A DNA stretch of 64,000 bases from Prochilodus magdalenae (Eukaryota; Chordata; Actinopteri; Characiformes; Prochilodontidae): the NCBI GenBank assembly GCA_024036415.1, contig JAMWET010006979.1, positions 714,001 to 778,000 of the forward strand. Direction: 5' to 3'. A program made the translations under genes and the position numbers. Shown piece by piece: positions 35,968 to 47,800 of this stretch; the stretch's first letter is position 1; the number at the start of each line of letters is the position of its first letter. Under the pieces are notes generated by a model, which searched no databases, was not told the DNA's origin, and saw nothing but the letters and a program-made list of their open reading frames with translations.

Positions 35968-35997
35968 CATAATAATAATAATAATAATAATAATAAT
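35968..35997. repeat. (AAT)n microsatellite
   Basis: About nine aat units following 'ataaaaac'. Confidence 0.95.
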
Positions 35998-36097
35998 CCA
36001 AGAAACGGGTAACTAAAGGCAGTAATATAGAGAAAGACAACAGAAGGGACACCTGCATGAAAGCCTGGTTTAGATGTGGGCTGATGTTGTAGGTTGT

Positions 36098-36592
36098 TTA
36101 AAGGTTAGATTTAAATGTGGGAAGACTGCTGAGCTTGCAGAGTGGGGGAGTTCCAGAGGCGAGGAGCAAATCTAGAAAATGCTCAGTCAGGAATGGTGAG
36201 TAGCCCAGCTGAAGAGGACCATGAGGAACGTGTGGGTTTGTAGGGAAGGAGAAAATTAGACAGACGAGAAGGATGGAGCTTGTTAAGAGCTTTGTGTGTA
36301 AGTAGAGGGATTTTGAAATGTATACAGTACAATATGGGGAGCCAGGGGAAATTTCTGAGAAAGGGTGTGATGTGATGATGTGACCAGGTGTGAGTAAAAA
36401 GGCAGTAGAGTTCTGGACCATCTGGAGCGTGTGAAGAGAAGAGGAGCTAATGCCAGCCAGAGGAGAGTTGCAATAGTCCAGGCAGCTGGAGATTAGGTAA
36501 GAGGTAAGAGTTTGAGCAGCAGACTGAGAGAGCCGTGGTCTGATTTTGGCAGCATGGGGAAATGAATGAAAGTGTGGAGTAGGAGATGACAC
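36098..36592 (-). mobile_element. LINE reverse-transcriptase C-terminal fragment (L2-like)
   Basis: One uninterrupted minus-strand frame of 164 codons. Near its start it reads KIRPRLSQSAAQTLTSYLISSCLDYCNSPLAGI, then LHTLQMVQNSTAFLLT, the tail end of the reverse transcriptase of L2/Rex-type LINEs (usual form: ARIRP.L...AE.L..A.V.SRLDYCN.LL.G..). After that the match becomes patchy and residues are missing, but the end, ASGTPPLCKLSSLPTFKSNL, resembles the LINE C-terminus. The RT catalytic core (YADD region) and the endonuclease are absent, so this is a 5'-truncated, shortened insertion. Confidence 0.85.
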
Positions 36593-36629
36593 GCAGATTT
36601 TGCATAAAATTTCACAATTTCACCAGTAA

Positions 36630-37290
36630 TGAAACTTTGACATCACGAGACATGCAAATAATTCAAGTTTCACGCTCTGCCTTACACGTGACGATAGCAA
36701 GGACGGGTCTTATCGCCATGCCTGACTGACCCAACAGCCACAATTACTGACACTCAGTGAGCAGTGATGCCCTCTATCCAGTTTATCCAGTTAGTGCCAG
36801 CACGTTGGCAGACGACTGCACGACGCAGGACTACATGCACGCAGACTGTTAGACTGACTGCCCTTCAACCACATCAACATCAACATCACTAAAGACTGTA
36901 TTGGTGTGATGGCCGACTGTCATAGAGCGACTCAGAATGGCAGTGGTGGGTCCTTCTCTTGTCTTGGTTGAGGCATGTTGACGGTTTGTTGTCACATGTC
37001 AAAATCTGCAGTAACTGTGTGAGAATATTCAAGCTGCATAGGATGGATTATTGCAGGACACCATTAGGAACCTCTACAACTCCATGCCGAGACGTCTCGC
37101 ATGTTGCATTAGCAAACATGGCGTCCCTAAGCCATACTGAGAGACACTACTTCTGTATGTGTAGCTTCAAACAAATATTGCCCATATCAGTTTGATGTAT
37201 CATCATGTATTGTTCCTGGTAACCTTTATCTGCTTTCCCAATAGCACTGCAACCCGACGCCTCCTTCTGGGTGCAACTATACTTTTGTGT
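36630..37290 (+). mobile_element. Tc1 family A, copy 4
   Basis: Most of the element is present: the 5' region from 'tttgacatcacgagacatgc', the N-terminal coding part near 36700-36850 ('ctgactgacccaacagccac', 'cgcaggactacatgcacgca'), and the C-terminal part with 'aggacaccattaggaacctc'. This copy has a larger internal loss than its relatives: 'gtcacatgtcaaaatctgca' joins the two halves directly, skipping the 'ccagaaggcctggtgtcact' segment. The right end decays after 'gggtgcaactatacttttgt'. The left inverted repeat was not clearly found. Confidence 0.88.
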
Positions 37291-38046
37291 TTTATGGCTT
37301 ATACAAGATGCTTCTACACAACTGGACTCATATCAGCAGTAACACATGTCACTTTAGCATGGGTGTCTAGAGTCTACAAATCTGCATGCTTATGGGTCAT
37401 CCATCCTGTATTGATTCCAGTATCCACTGTAAGCCATGGCTTTCCAATATCGTATCACGTTCTCACCCAGTTTCTCGCCAAAGTCTCCGGCTTTTATGGG
37501 ACGTTTGTAACATGTGGAACCAATCCGCAGGTCGCTAATGGCTTTAGCAGGTACAGGGAGGCTCCAACAAGTGAGAAGAGGCGAGAAGGGACCAAATAGG
37601 GGGACATTTGTTGAGGTGCAGCTGTAGTCATAAGCAGAATAAGCTTGTTTGTGTCTCAGCCTGGGCCTCACACTTTCATGTTTTTGTACTCTAAGAAGGC
37701 CATTCACTGCTGTTGTGGAAATGGCACATTACTCAAGCGTGTAGCACCCACATAAAGCTTGCCCTCACGCTTCAAGTGAGTTCAGCATCGGCGCCATGCG
37801 CTGTTTGAGCCCGGAGTTGTTGCAAAGCCGTTTCTAAACAGAACGGATGGGTAGTTTGTTTCAGAAATCGAGGAGTGAGAGGAGAAATGAAAGAATAGTA
37901 TCTGGATGAGTCACCAAGAGAAGGGCTGCCTGAGCAGACACAGAGAGAGGGGGGCACGGGGGAGCAAGGCAGGTCATAAAGTCCAGTAGGTTTACCTGAA
38001 GGTTTTACTTGCCGGGTCAAGCATATACACATGCACATACACACAT
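37291..38046. other. Unassigned non-coding stretch
   Basis: No gene or repeat family recognised. The 135- and 105-codon frames in 37192-37707 overlap on opposite strands and show no motif. Confidence 0.5.
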
Positions 38047-38525
38047 ATAGTCCCTTCCACAATTATTGGCGTCTCTGTTAAAGAAATCTTTACTCTGTTG
38101 GTGAATCGGCTTCATCTCTTCCTGAAGAAAGTGAGGATTATCCCAGCTTTGAGAGAAACCAATTCATTCTGGGGGGAAAAATAATCTGATAATAGTTTTG
38201 AAGACTTGGTGGCTTGGATGCTACTTTGCTTCTTGCAAATATGCTACAGTGGTTATTGGTATTTTTGCTTCCTCACAGTGTGTGCCAGGGCGCTTTTCAA
38301 GAACCCAAAGACACTTGCAATTCTTCATACACAAGTTAGAATTTTTCCTCTCCAAATTGGACGCATGTATCAGACATTAAAACCTGGTTGGTTGATTTGA
38401 CCTGCTTCTTGCTAAGTACAGTATGTTAGTGAATGATCTGAGGTTTTAGGCCTTCTGTCCAGCTCCTGAATTCCTAAACACTGGGAGATTTTGTGTCCAT
38501 CTATGTATACACCTCAAGAAAAAAA
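38047..38525. mobile_element. Possible DNA-transposon remnant
   Basis: The left edge 'tagtcccttccacaattatt' then 'ggcgtctctg' matches the terminal sequence of a frequent fish DNA transposon I recall ('..ttccaaaattattggcacc'). No matching right end was found, and the right border is a guess. Confidence 0.4.
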
Positions 38526-39654
38526 AAACGCTGACAGTTTTCCGTTAGATGTAAAGTCCAAGCCATTTTCTTACCAAGTGAAACCTAACAATGGAAGAAG
38601 AGTGCTGCTATAATATCTATAGAGCTTGAATCCATGTACAATGACTGATTATGTAAAAAAGAATAAAAAAAAGATGTAGATGATTCATCCTGAGCTTGAT
38701 TCATCCTGAGCCTGATGAGGGCAGTTGTAATGTTAATATTACATTGTCTCAATGTCCTAGAACAGGCCGTCTCCTTCAGTACATGCAGCAGAGGTAGGAA
38801 AAACAAACTAGCCAGAAAATTCCACCATCAGCGCTGAGTCTGGGTAAGGAAACAATTCAAACCCTCTTACCTCAGTGCCTCACTCCACCTTTATTGGAAT
38901 GGAAGGTGCTCTGTCTGTCTCTCAGCCATGTTATTGTAATGCAGTATCCTTTTCTGCCACATGATGACTTGGATTATTAGCCGCTTGGATGCTCTTTTAT
39001 TGAAAGCAGGCCGACTACGTGGTGCCAACACTCCGCAGCTATTCATCCTAGATATCCAGTTCGTTTTGGCTGGTACTGAATCTCCACGGGCCTTTCATTT
39101 TATGCTGTGAGGTGAGAAGAAGTATTCAGGGCTAAAGCCGATCTCCAAGCAACAAGAAGAAACTTTGCAAAAGTACCTCCAGCTATCGCCTCCTTCTCCA
39201 CTTTATAATGCAGCGGATTACTGCAGGCATTCATCCCTGTCATAAAGGAGAAGGATTGCTATGTTCACACCTTACCCGCTTATCCATTTCCTTAGGAAAA
39301 TGAGGCATGTCCACGTGCAGAGCCAAGTGGACTTAACAAAGTACCCTTTGGGGGTTTTCTGCTTGGAGCCCGGTGCAATATTCTGCCGGAGAATCAAAAT
39401 TTATTGCTTTAACAAAACTGCACCCCACCCAGCGCCCCCCTGCCTCATTGTTCTACATGTGCCAGCTTGGAGGGGGTGAACAGCAGAGCTAGTCCAATGT
39501 GTGTGTGTTTGTTGGCTGCACTAAAACATCTGGCAATAAAAAGCCTCTTCCCTTCAGCGACCTCAGCACACTTCAGCCGTGAGTGGTGAAGAGAACTCAG
39601 CCAAAGTGTTGTATTCAGCACATTAGCAAAACCCTACCCCCCTAAAAATACATG
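38526..39654. other. Unassigned stretch, possible conserved non-coding DNA
   Basis: No gene recognised. The part 38930-39250 is non-repetitive with mixed composition, unlike its repeat-rich surroundings. It would be a reasonable stretch to compare between species. Confidence 0.4.
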
Positions 39655-39790
39655 TACCAAACAGGGTTCTTCGCTATGTCAAACAGGTCAAAGAAGAACC
39701 ACTGTTGGATTCCTAAAGAACTTCAAAGAACCTTTTAATGGACAGTACTTCAAAGAACTTTCATGTAATGTTGGTTCCTATCAGCCCAGG
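39655..39790. repeat. 'aaagaacc/ggttcttt' repeat fragment
   Basis: Inverted and direct copies of 'ggttctt', 'aaagaacc' and 'aaagaactt' recur in about 130 bases, as in a common fish MITE-like repeat. The borders are unclear. Confidence 0.5.
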
Positions 39791-39874
39791 AGTAGACCAC
39801 CCTGGTAAAAATTTACAAAGACCACAGAGTCAATGAATCTTATAAGTGAAAATAAGAATCTGGACCCTTAATAT

Positions 39875-40347
39875 CAAGTCATCGTCACCAAACGCTGCAA
39901 TGGTGTTGTGCCAGTCATGGAGTGACGAGTCCTGATCTTGTCTTGGTGGAGACGACCATTGAATCCATGTGTGGAGGCACCCTGGTCAGCACCAAGATGA
40001 ACCATTTGTTGTCATGTGTCACACGTCCAGAAGGCCTGGTGTCACTCCACCTCCACCCCTACTGCACAATCTGCAAGAACTGTGTGATAATATTCAAGAT
40101 GCATGGAATGGATTATTGCAGGACAGCTTTAGGAACCTGTACATCTGGCATGCTGCATTAACAAACATGGCATTAGCCCAACACCATACTGAGAGACACT
40201 ACCTCTGTATGTGTAGCTCAATAAATATCACCCATATCAGTCAAATGTATCATTATTTATTGTTCCTGGTGACCTTTATCTTCCTCCTGAACAGCATTAC
40301 AATCCAGCACTTCCTTCTGGGTGCAACTATTCTTTTGATGATGAGCG
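39875..40347 (+). mobile_element. Tc1 family A, copy 5
   Basis: 5'-truncated. It keeps 'cttgtcttggtggagacgac', the family junction ('aggcctggtgtcactccacc' joined to 'atctgcaagaactgtgtgat'), the C-terminal region and the right inverted repeat 'ttcttttgatgatgagcg' followed by TA at 40348. The frame over the junction reads SRRPGVTPPPPLLHNLQELCDNIQDAWNGLLQD, which shows the joined ends of the deletion well. Confidence 0.92.
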
Positions 40348-40600
40348 TACAAACATGATTCTTGTGCATGGACCATCCCACCGCATTAGTTCACTATTTC
40401 AGTAAAGTATTTTAAACAACAATTAGGTATTCAGGCGCGATATACAGGTGCATAGCTGCACTGATGTCACATGGGATGGCTGGAATACAATCCCTCAAGT
40501 GGGTCTGAGTGGCAAAACATTCTGGGAAACAGCGAAACCATAATTAATAAAAATAAATAAATAAATAAAGTGATTATCTGCTTAAACTTGATAGTTTTGT
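40348..40600. other. Short unassigned spacer
   Basis: Includes a short (aaat)n run at about 40548-40568. Confidence 0.5.
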
Positions 40601-41227
40601 TAGGCTGAGGAGCAATGTGTAGGCTGAGAAGCAACATGGAGCAATATGTAGGAAGTAGGCTGAGGAGCAATATGGAGCAATATGTAGAACGTAGGCTGAG
40701 GAGCAATATGGAGCAATATGTAGGACGTAGGCTGAGGAGCAATATGTAGGAAGTAGGCTGAGGAGCAATATGGAGCAATATGTAGGAAGTAGGCTGAAGA
40801 GCAGTATGGAGCAATATGTAGGATGTAGGCTGAGGAGCAATATGGAGCAATATGTAGGAAGTAGGCTGAAGAGCAGTATGGAGCAATATGTAGGATGTAG
40901 GCTGAGGAGCAATATGGAGCAATATGTAGGACGTAGGCTGAGGAGCAATATGTAGGAAGTAGGCTGAAGAGCAGTATGGAGCAATATGTAGGATGTAGGC
41001 TGAGAAGCAACATGGAGCAATATGTAGGACGTAGGCTGAGGAGCAATATGTAGGAAGTAGGCTGAGGAGCAATATGGAGCAATATGTAGGAAGTAGGCTG
41101 AAGAGCAGTATGGAGCAATATGTAGGATGTAGGCTGAAGAGCAGTATGGAGCAATATGTAGGATGTAGGCTGAGGAGCAATATGAAGCAATATGTAGGAT
41201 GTAGGCTGAGGAGCAATATGTAGGATG
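40601..41227 (+). repeat. Minisatellite of 26- and 36-bp units
   Basis: The short unit is 'gtaggctgaggagcaatatg' plus 'taggaa'. The long unit repeats 'gagcaatatg' once more, giving 36 bases. The two lengths alternate irregularly. Variants include 'gctgaagagcagtatgg' and 'gagaagcaacatgg'. One unit piece, 'catcctacatattgc', occurs inverted about 100 bases beyond the array at 41322-41336. Frames of up to 285 codons on the minus strand (repeats of SYILLHIA or PTYCSILL) are artefacts. Confidence 0.96.
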
Positions 41228-41544
41228 ACAAGTTGCTCAATATTTTTTCAGACTGGTAAGACAATGGGAGATGTAGTGAAAAAGGAGGGGAAGGAACTGT
41301 CCGGAATTTGACAGATTGCATCATCCTACATATTGCTTAATGTTTCTCTGTTCCAAACATATCTTCCAGATCTGCAGAGTTATCTGGCTAAACATGCTTT
41401 GTGGAGCTCCCCCTTAGAAGAAGAACAGTTGTGGATTTTTATAGTGAGCTGCCATTGTCTACCCATCTCCATGTCCCCACAAGGCTCATCACCATGGACC
41501 TTCTTTAATAAATGCTATAAAATACAGTTCACAGTTACATGAGT
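41228..41544. other. Short unassigned spacer
   Basis: Contains the inverted minisatellite piece at 41322-41336. Nothing else recognised. Confidence 0.5.
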
Positions 41545-42180
41545 AGACTATCAATCAATCAATCAATCACTCAATCAATCTTTATTTCTATAGCGCTTTT
41601 TACAACAGATGTTGTCACAGAGCAGCTTTACAAAGAATCTTTACAAAGAATCTGGTGTTCGAGCCCCCAATGAGCAAGCCGAGGGCGACAGTGGCAAGGA
41701 AAACTCCCTTCGTTAGGAAGGAAGAAACCTTGAGAGGAACCAAGACTCAAAGGGGAAACCATCCTCCTCGGGTCAACACCAGATACAAGACAGCACAAGA
41801 AAGGAGAGTATAGTGTCTGATTAGTCTGTAATTATGTTGGTGGGTCATAAGGTGGGTCAGCAGGACGCAGGCCAAGCTTCCACAGTGCAGGTCAGCCAGG
41901 AGCTCCGTGATGGTTAAAGGCATCAGTGGCTCCCAGTCAGAGCAGATGCAGCAACAGCATCAGACCGCACAGGATGGGCAGCAGTTCAGCTCAGACAAAG
42001 AGAACAGACAGACTGTTAACTCTGACAGAAGACCTGAACACACTATATGGTGTTAACAGAGTGCAGCAGTGACTCCGGCAGGCCTGGCTGTTACAGCATA
42101 ACTAAAAAGGGAGAGCCAGAAGGTCACACAGACATGAGGGCTCCCTGAGAAGTCAGCGCCCCTCTGCTGCACCTTTTATC
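41545..42180 (-). mobile_element. Retroposon 3' region with (ATTG)n tail
   Basis: The 3' end lies at the left: a tail of tcaa repeats at 41552-41581, then 'atagcgctttttacaacaga', 'gagcagctttacaaagaatc', 'gagggcgacagtggcaagga' and 'gaagaaaccttgagaggaac'. These words are characteristic of a fish retroposon 3' region often ending '..gcgctatacaaataaa' on its own sense strand. No reverse-transcriptase coding sequence is visible here. The left-hand border is firm; the 42180 border is approximate. Confidence 0.75.
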
Positions 42181-43229
42181 TATCAGAAAGAAAAGACTAA
42201 TTACCAAAAGCTTGACTAAACAGATTGCAGTATATAGACTACAGTATATAACTTGTGATAAGACTGTACTTCAAAATCACGCATCATAGGCCTGATATAA
42301 CTGGCTGCAAGGACCACCAAAAAATAGGATCCAGGTCACTGAGGAGGTATTATAATGAGTTGAATTTGAAGAAAGGTTTTCCTATAACTGTTATGTGTTC
42401 CCATTTCCCACAACGCTGTCAGAGGCTTCAGAATTGTTGATCCTGCATATATATAGAACGCAAATGAGATTCATTACATTACCATGCAATTAAGGTTGCA
42501 TTTATATAGTCTAAGGAAACGACAGCTATCACTGAAGATCGCTAAAGACCCATTACCTTTCTGTGCGATGCAGAAAACGCTACGTGATAACAAGGTGTAA
42601 ATAACAGATCTTGTCTTGCACGCTAATACAGACACTACAGTTATCATCACCTGCCGCATTCATCCAGACCTGGCTGCTGTTCACACCTGCAGTGGGCGCT
42701 TGTTTGTTGATGGTGGAAGGTGCTGAAAGCAGCCGACGCGCGGCTCTGACAGCTATAATGAAGACATGCAAACAACCAACAGCTCAACCACTGTCCAACC
42801 CTCATATCAATGGAGCTGCTGGGCGGAGGCGGGCAACTCCCATGGCCTCAGTGGCTCATTGGTGATGAGTGAGTTATGTTGGATCTCTCCGGATGGAGGT
42901 GGAACACAACCAGTTACACAACACAAAGATAAAGGTGTAATTTAGTGATGCTACTTTGTGACATCATTGTTGGAAAGGCCTTGAGATGAATTGGTATTAA
43001 GATGGAGAGGTGGATCAAGTACACAGCTCCACTACTTCCAGTCAAATCTCATCCTAATACAACCTAATGACTGTAAAACAACCATCAGCCAATACTGCAT
43101 TTATTTACCAAGACTTAACAGGACCATCATTCTGAGAGGACTTGAGCCAGCCACTTTGCTTCTCTCATGCTCTAGCATTTTCTATACCTATGTATTGTGA
43201 TAGGGTTGCATCTCAAGAGATGAATATTG
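42181..43229. other. Unassigned non-coding stretch
   Basis: No gene or repeat family recognised. Confidence 0.5.
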
Positions 43230-43577
43230 TATATCCATCCATATATCTGTTCATCTAGTGTATGTATATATAAATATATATATACATATGTAAATATTCT
43301 ATGCCCTGTATATACCCTGCATCACTCATCTACGTCAGCCTTACGCTAGTGCTATATGGAAATGTATACATCTGGATATATCATAGTTTTTATTCATAAC
43401 TTTATATTACTGTTATATAAGACTGTGCTTAGTATTGTATATATTTACTGTCTAATGCATATTATTTGTAATATAATAATAGTAGTACTGTAAGGGACTA
43501 CGCACCTAAGATGTTCATTCACCTTCACACCTGTGGAAATGTGACGCGACAATAAAAGTGATTTGATTTGATTTAAT
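43230..43577 (+). mobile_element. LINE 3' untranslated end with (TTTGA)n tail
   Basis: It ends 'caccttcacacctgtggaaa', 'gtgacgcgacaataaaagtg', 'atttgatttgattt'. The same end occurs at 47490-47575. An AATAAA-like signal just before a short tandem tail is typical of non-LTR elements. Confidence 0.75.
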
Positions 43578-43870
43578 CTGATCTCATATCTGCTGTGGTG
43601 AATATGGATATGAATCCGTAGAGTTACAAACACCGAAGTGAACTGAATCACAACAATTGTAGCAAACAAAACCGACAGGGAAGCGACAAAGCCAAAACCA
43701 AAAGAGCAAAACCATATGAAGCAACCAATTAAGCAACCAGACCAAAAGAAGAAAGCAAAAACCAAAAGACAAGCCAAGATCATAAACAATAGGCAAACAG
43801 GGCTCCAGAAGACCACACAGTGTTTAGCTAGGTTGCCAATACCTCTCAAAGACCGATGAGAGCTGAAGCA
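43578..43870. other. A-rich spacer between LINE fragments
   Basis: An A-rich, 'accaaaag'-like stretch. A 167-codon minus-strand frame covers it (Phe/Leu-rich), but this is antisense to A-rich DNA and to the LINE end, so I do not call a gene. Confidence 0.5.
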
Positions 43871-44270
43871 GTATATATATAACACACCCTGGACAAGCAG
43901 TTCAGGGCCATCTGTCCAAAAACAGACCGAGAAACAGCTTCTTCCCAAGTGCTGTGACCTTCACAACACCTCACTGACTGACTGATTAATACCTCTGCAC
44001 TAATCTTGTTCACTCTACACATTTATGCACACGCCACCTATCCATATCCATAGTGTAATTCTACCTCCATATACTGACAGCTTGTACATTCTACAAATTT
44101 GCATATCCATGCACAGTCACTTTACACATTCATAACTTATTTAATTTATTTACTTATGAATTATTTACTTATTTTAGTTATTTTTGTGATAGTTTAATCC
44201 CATTCTTCCATTGACTGCAGTGTTCATAGGTAAATGTCTTAACTATTTATATATTACTACTCGTTTATTG
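43871..44270 (+). mobile_element. LINE ORF2 C-terminus and 3' UTR fragment
   Basis: Near 43925 the plus strand reads RPRNSFFPSAVTF, the NSFFPxAV-type motif at the end of LINE ORF2 proteins. An AT-rich run of 'ttatgcacacgcc', 'ccatatccatagtg' and 'catatccatgcacag' words follows, like a LINE 3' UTR. The RT core is missing. It may be the same family as the neighbour at 43230-43577. Confidence 0.65.
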
Positions 44271-46139
44271 TTGCCAGAGCAAACATTTATAGCTATAAGA
44301 ATCGTTCTTAATTTCCAAATTCTCCAACATGGACACAGGTGGCCAGGGGTGCTCTGCTGAAGAGCCTTCATCTATTTCTGTGTCGTCTTTATCAACTGTA
44401 GTAGTGACCATCATTAACACCACCAAGGTCAACTGCTCAAATGCACCATGCACTGTGAACGTGGCAGGGTAGGCAGAGTTTACTGTAACTGGCTCTTCTG
44501 TTAAGACAACACAATATGGCATCACATTATGGAGAAGTACATTCCTCCACTGACTTCAAAGCTCTGCTTCAGTTAGCAATGAGTAACAAGAATCCCCATG
44601 GAAATGTAGTTAGTCAAAAGTACAACACTGGTCTGTTAAATGTAGTGGGTTAAAAGTTACTATAAAGTATCTATAGTAAAGTAACTATAAAACAGAACTG
44701 TAAAAAGTAATTTTAAAAAATAGTAATATAAAGTATAGATACCTGTAATTGAAGTTTAGGTACTCAGTGCCCACCTCTGCCAATCGCAATTTACTGTTAT
44801 TGGTCAGTTTTTTCAAATGTGGAAACAACGTATAGCTATTCTAATTACAGCAGTGGACCACAGCATTGGTTGGCACAATGTGAACTTCAAGGTTAGTAGA
44901 GTAGGTGGAGCTCTCACAAAAATGTAAGATAAATTAACTAACTTATAATTAACTGACTTAACTTGTTATTTGAGGTTTATTGAATTCAAAATTTGAAAGA
45001 CATCAGGTTATACGTTTTAAGTTAAACCATCAGATAATTTTACAGCTGTTAACATAACCATCTGTACTAACTTTGTCTTTTTGTGTTAAGAAAAAGAAAG
45101 CCTCTGCGAGTAAATACATTCTAGAAATGTCTTCAGAAAAAAATGAACAGGGCTGACACCTTCATTTGTTTCACAGTGGAGCCAACGAGGTGCTAAAATA
45201 TTTGAAGGGGGTGCTATACATAGGGCTACATTAAAAAGACTAGGGTGGGGAATCAATAAGGTTGTGAAGCGCATTTCATCAGGACTTTTTAGACTAGTCT
45301 TTAACTCTCATGTATGTACTTTTACTCTTCAACACTGTTGTAGATTAAAAGTAAAAGTAAAAAAAAAAAAAAGTAAAAACACAAATGCACTCACCCCAGT
45401 GGTGTAGGCAGAAATAGATTATTGGTTTGGTTTGTGAAGAAGTGGGTGGGACCAACTTGGGACAGTTCGAAATACATTATGCCCTGCAAAGTCACAACAT
45501 CTGTATCTAGACTATTGCTGATAGCAGTGCAGACATCATTATAGCTTTACATTAATTTGCTGAAAGTGCTGATTCATCATTTGAAATGTTCGTTGCTGCT
45601 GGATAAAGGCTAGAAACGCAGAAAGACCTGGAGTCCTGTGTTTTTGATGTGAAAGCACTGCCTGGACAGGTTACCAAACTAGAAGAGAACATTCCTGTTT
45701 GTGGGAATTGGAGTGTGGTCAAATAGGAAGCTAAAGGAGATGTTACAGAGAGGGATTTAGTGTACTCTATCAAGCCTTCTTCCATTGCACATGCTGCGCG
45801 CAGTCAATCAGATTTGCTCCAGTCAATTCCATGGTGCAGATGCAGACGCCTTAGTGGAACTCATTGTGGCTAGAACAATCTTTATGTGCCTCTAATCCCT
45901 GGGATTCCTGCCATGTCACTACTGGGCAAATTAGCAAAATGGCAATTCTCAGAACTGAATGGAAAAACAAAAACTGTGCTTGTTTATCATCACCAAATCA
46001 CGATATGTATGAAATGAAAAATATATGGGTCCAAGGTTTAGAACGGTGGGATTCTTTCCTTCTACCATCAAAAGACCTTTTGATTCTGCACACAGCTTGT
46101 TTATTCTTCACAGCAAAGCACTGCCAGTAGAATAAGATG
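44271..46139. other. Unassigned non-coding stretch
   Basis: No gene or repeat family recognised apart from an A-run near 45360. Short frames at 44265-44525 and 45552-45785 have no motif. Confidence 0.5.
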
Positions 46140-46500
46140 CTCTGGAGCTGCCTTACATGAGCTTAACGGCAACATTGCCAATGCCAGATATCAACAAGAT
46201 GGGGATAAATCTCCTCAGCATTCAGCTGGGGAGCCATGGAACTGTGTTCTCTGGAGTGATGGAGCGCCATCCAATACTTTGGTATGAGTTTTAGCTGAGC
46301 TTGTGATCCAGAGCTTATCATCTAACATCAGTATCTGACCTCACTAATGTTCCTGTGCCTGAACGCAATCAAATCCTCAGAGCAACATTCCATCATCTAC
46401 TGCAAAGCAGAGATGTTGCTGGAGTGAAATCCTAGAAGCCTTGAATTGGAAGAAACTTTTGCAAGCCTCTACAAACTTTTGGGTTCACAGGGTATGAGTT
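46140..46500 (+). mobile_element. Tc1-type fragment (third family), 3' part
   Basis: From 46337 the plus strand reads DLTNVPVPERNQILRATFHHLLQSRDVAGVKS, aligning with the C-terminal DLTNVPVAEW..P.AMF.HLVES.PRRVEAV segment of Tc1 transposases. It shares DLTNV with 28358. 'aagcctctacaaacttttgg' recalls the end of that family. The catalytic region is not recognisable, and the left border is approximate. Confidence 0.72.
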
Positions 46501-47489
46501 TACTGTATGTGCGTGCCATTACACTTGCAGGTGGGTTCAAGCCACACAGTGGTTTCAAGAGATTCAGAAAGAAGGTGGAAATGGTAACGACCACTGGAGA
46601 GATAATACTGGGGAGGTTAATGTTAAAGGTTGCCTTCATAAAGGTATATAGGTACTTGGGTTTACTTGACCAGTCAATGTTTGTATGTACCAAAATATGA
46701 TGTATGCTGAATGTGATGCTATTTTTTCAACAACCAGAGATACAGGGATTTCTCAGTGCTACTTTGGTTAATAAAATATAAAGCCACTTTCCATTTCCAA
46801 CTAAGTCACCTATCTTCAATGGATGGCCAAGACCTATGTAGTATCTTATTAGACAATGTATCACAAACTAACATTAGCTAAGCTAGCAAAACCATGACAA
46901 AATGTCTTTTTGTAATTTAGCAAACATAGAATTAGCTTACCCTAATAATAACCCCCAAAAGTTCTTAAGCTTTATTCATATATCAAAACTCACAACAGCA
47001 CCTGCGCCCCATACACTTTTCCAATGACAGAGTAGTGAAACAGACCACTTGCCGGTTAGAACTAACAGATAAGCGGGAGTGTGCAGCCTTTGGTTCACAT
47101 GCTGTCAGATGAAGACCAGAAGGACAATACAACGCCTCCAGAGGTGATGGTCATCTGACATCAGCTAAACCATTTGCTTATCAGGTGCCTAGGTTAGTCT
47201 GAAATTGATGGAGGGATGAACCATGGTCACATTCTTTGCTATGTGACTATTAATCACCACCTCATTTTGGTTTTCTGCTGCACTTCAGCACTACTCTGCA
47301 CAGTTCATACAACACTTCTGTAATTCTTCCCACCGCAGCCTCGTTTTTACACAGGAAGTTTCAAAATGGCAACCAGTGTGAAATAAGCCTGTAATGATAA
47401 CTTCAGGCTTACAGGATGACTTGCAGCACAGCATGTACACCATGTTTTAGGGTGTTGTTTTTACCGTGATTTGCTTCTTTCAGTGTTAA
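46501..47489. other. Unassigned non-coding stretch
   Basis: No gene or repeat family recognised. Confidence 0.5.
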
Positions 47490-47575
47490 CACTGCGCACC
47501 TACGTTTTTCACTCACCTTCACACCTGTGAAAATGTGATGTGACAATAGAAGTGTTTTTATTTGATTTGATTTGA
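47490..47575 (+). mobile_element. LINE 3' end with (TTTGA)n tail, second copy
   Basis: 'caccttcacacctgtgaaaa', 'tgtgatgtgacaatagaagt' and 'atttgatttgatttga' match the end at 43520-43577. Only the terminal ~85 bases are present. Confidence 0.75.
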
Positions 47576-47599
47576 AACACTTACACAATGAATTATAAC

Positions 47600-47800
47600 A
47601 CATTGGTAGGGTTGGATGGTCTAGCGAATAACCCCTATCACCCTGCACATGAGATACCAGGGTTCTGTTATGGGTTGTCAGGGTTATGCCTGGATAGCGT
47701 ATTAAATGTCTTAAATGTCCCCATTATCTTAACACATGAGATATCAGTGTTCTGCTCCTCGATTAGGCCACCGTGGGTAAGGGCTAGATAGTGTAGTGAA
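47600..47800 (+). mobile_element. Possible decayed tRNA-like SINE, two tandem pieces
   Basis: 'ggatggtctagcgaataacc' is reminiscent of a tRNA-like A box and 'ataccagggttctg' of a weak B box. The motif 'cacatgagatatcagtgttc' repeats about 90 bases later, followed by 'gggctagatagtgtag'. Too decayed for a firm call. Confidence 0.35.

Noticed and set aside
37192..37707. Overlapping 135- and 105-codon frames on opposite strands as a gene
   Set aside because: No motif in either. The first overlaps the 3' end of a Tc1 family A copy.
40467..41324. 285-codon minus-strand frame with Tyr/Leu repeats
   Set aside because: It is a translation of the 26/36-bp minisatellite. Overlapping frames of 196 and 148 codons are open as well.
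43445..43948. 167-codon minus-strand hydrophobic frame, possibly a membrane protein
   Set aside because: It is antisense to an A-rich spacer and to LINE 3' ends. Phe/Leu richness follows from the A-rich opposite strand.
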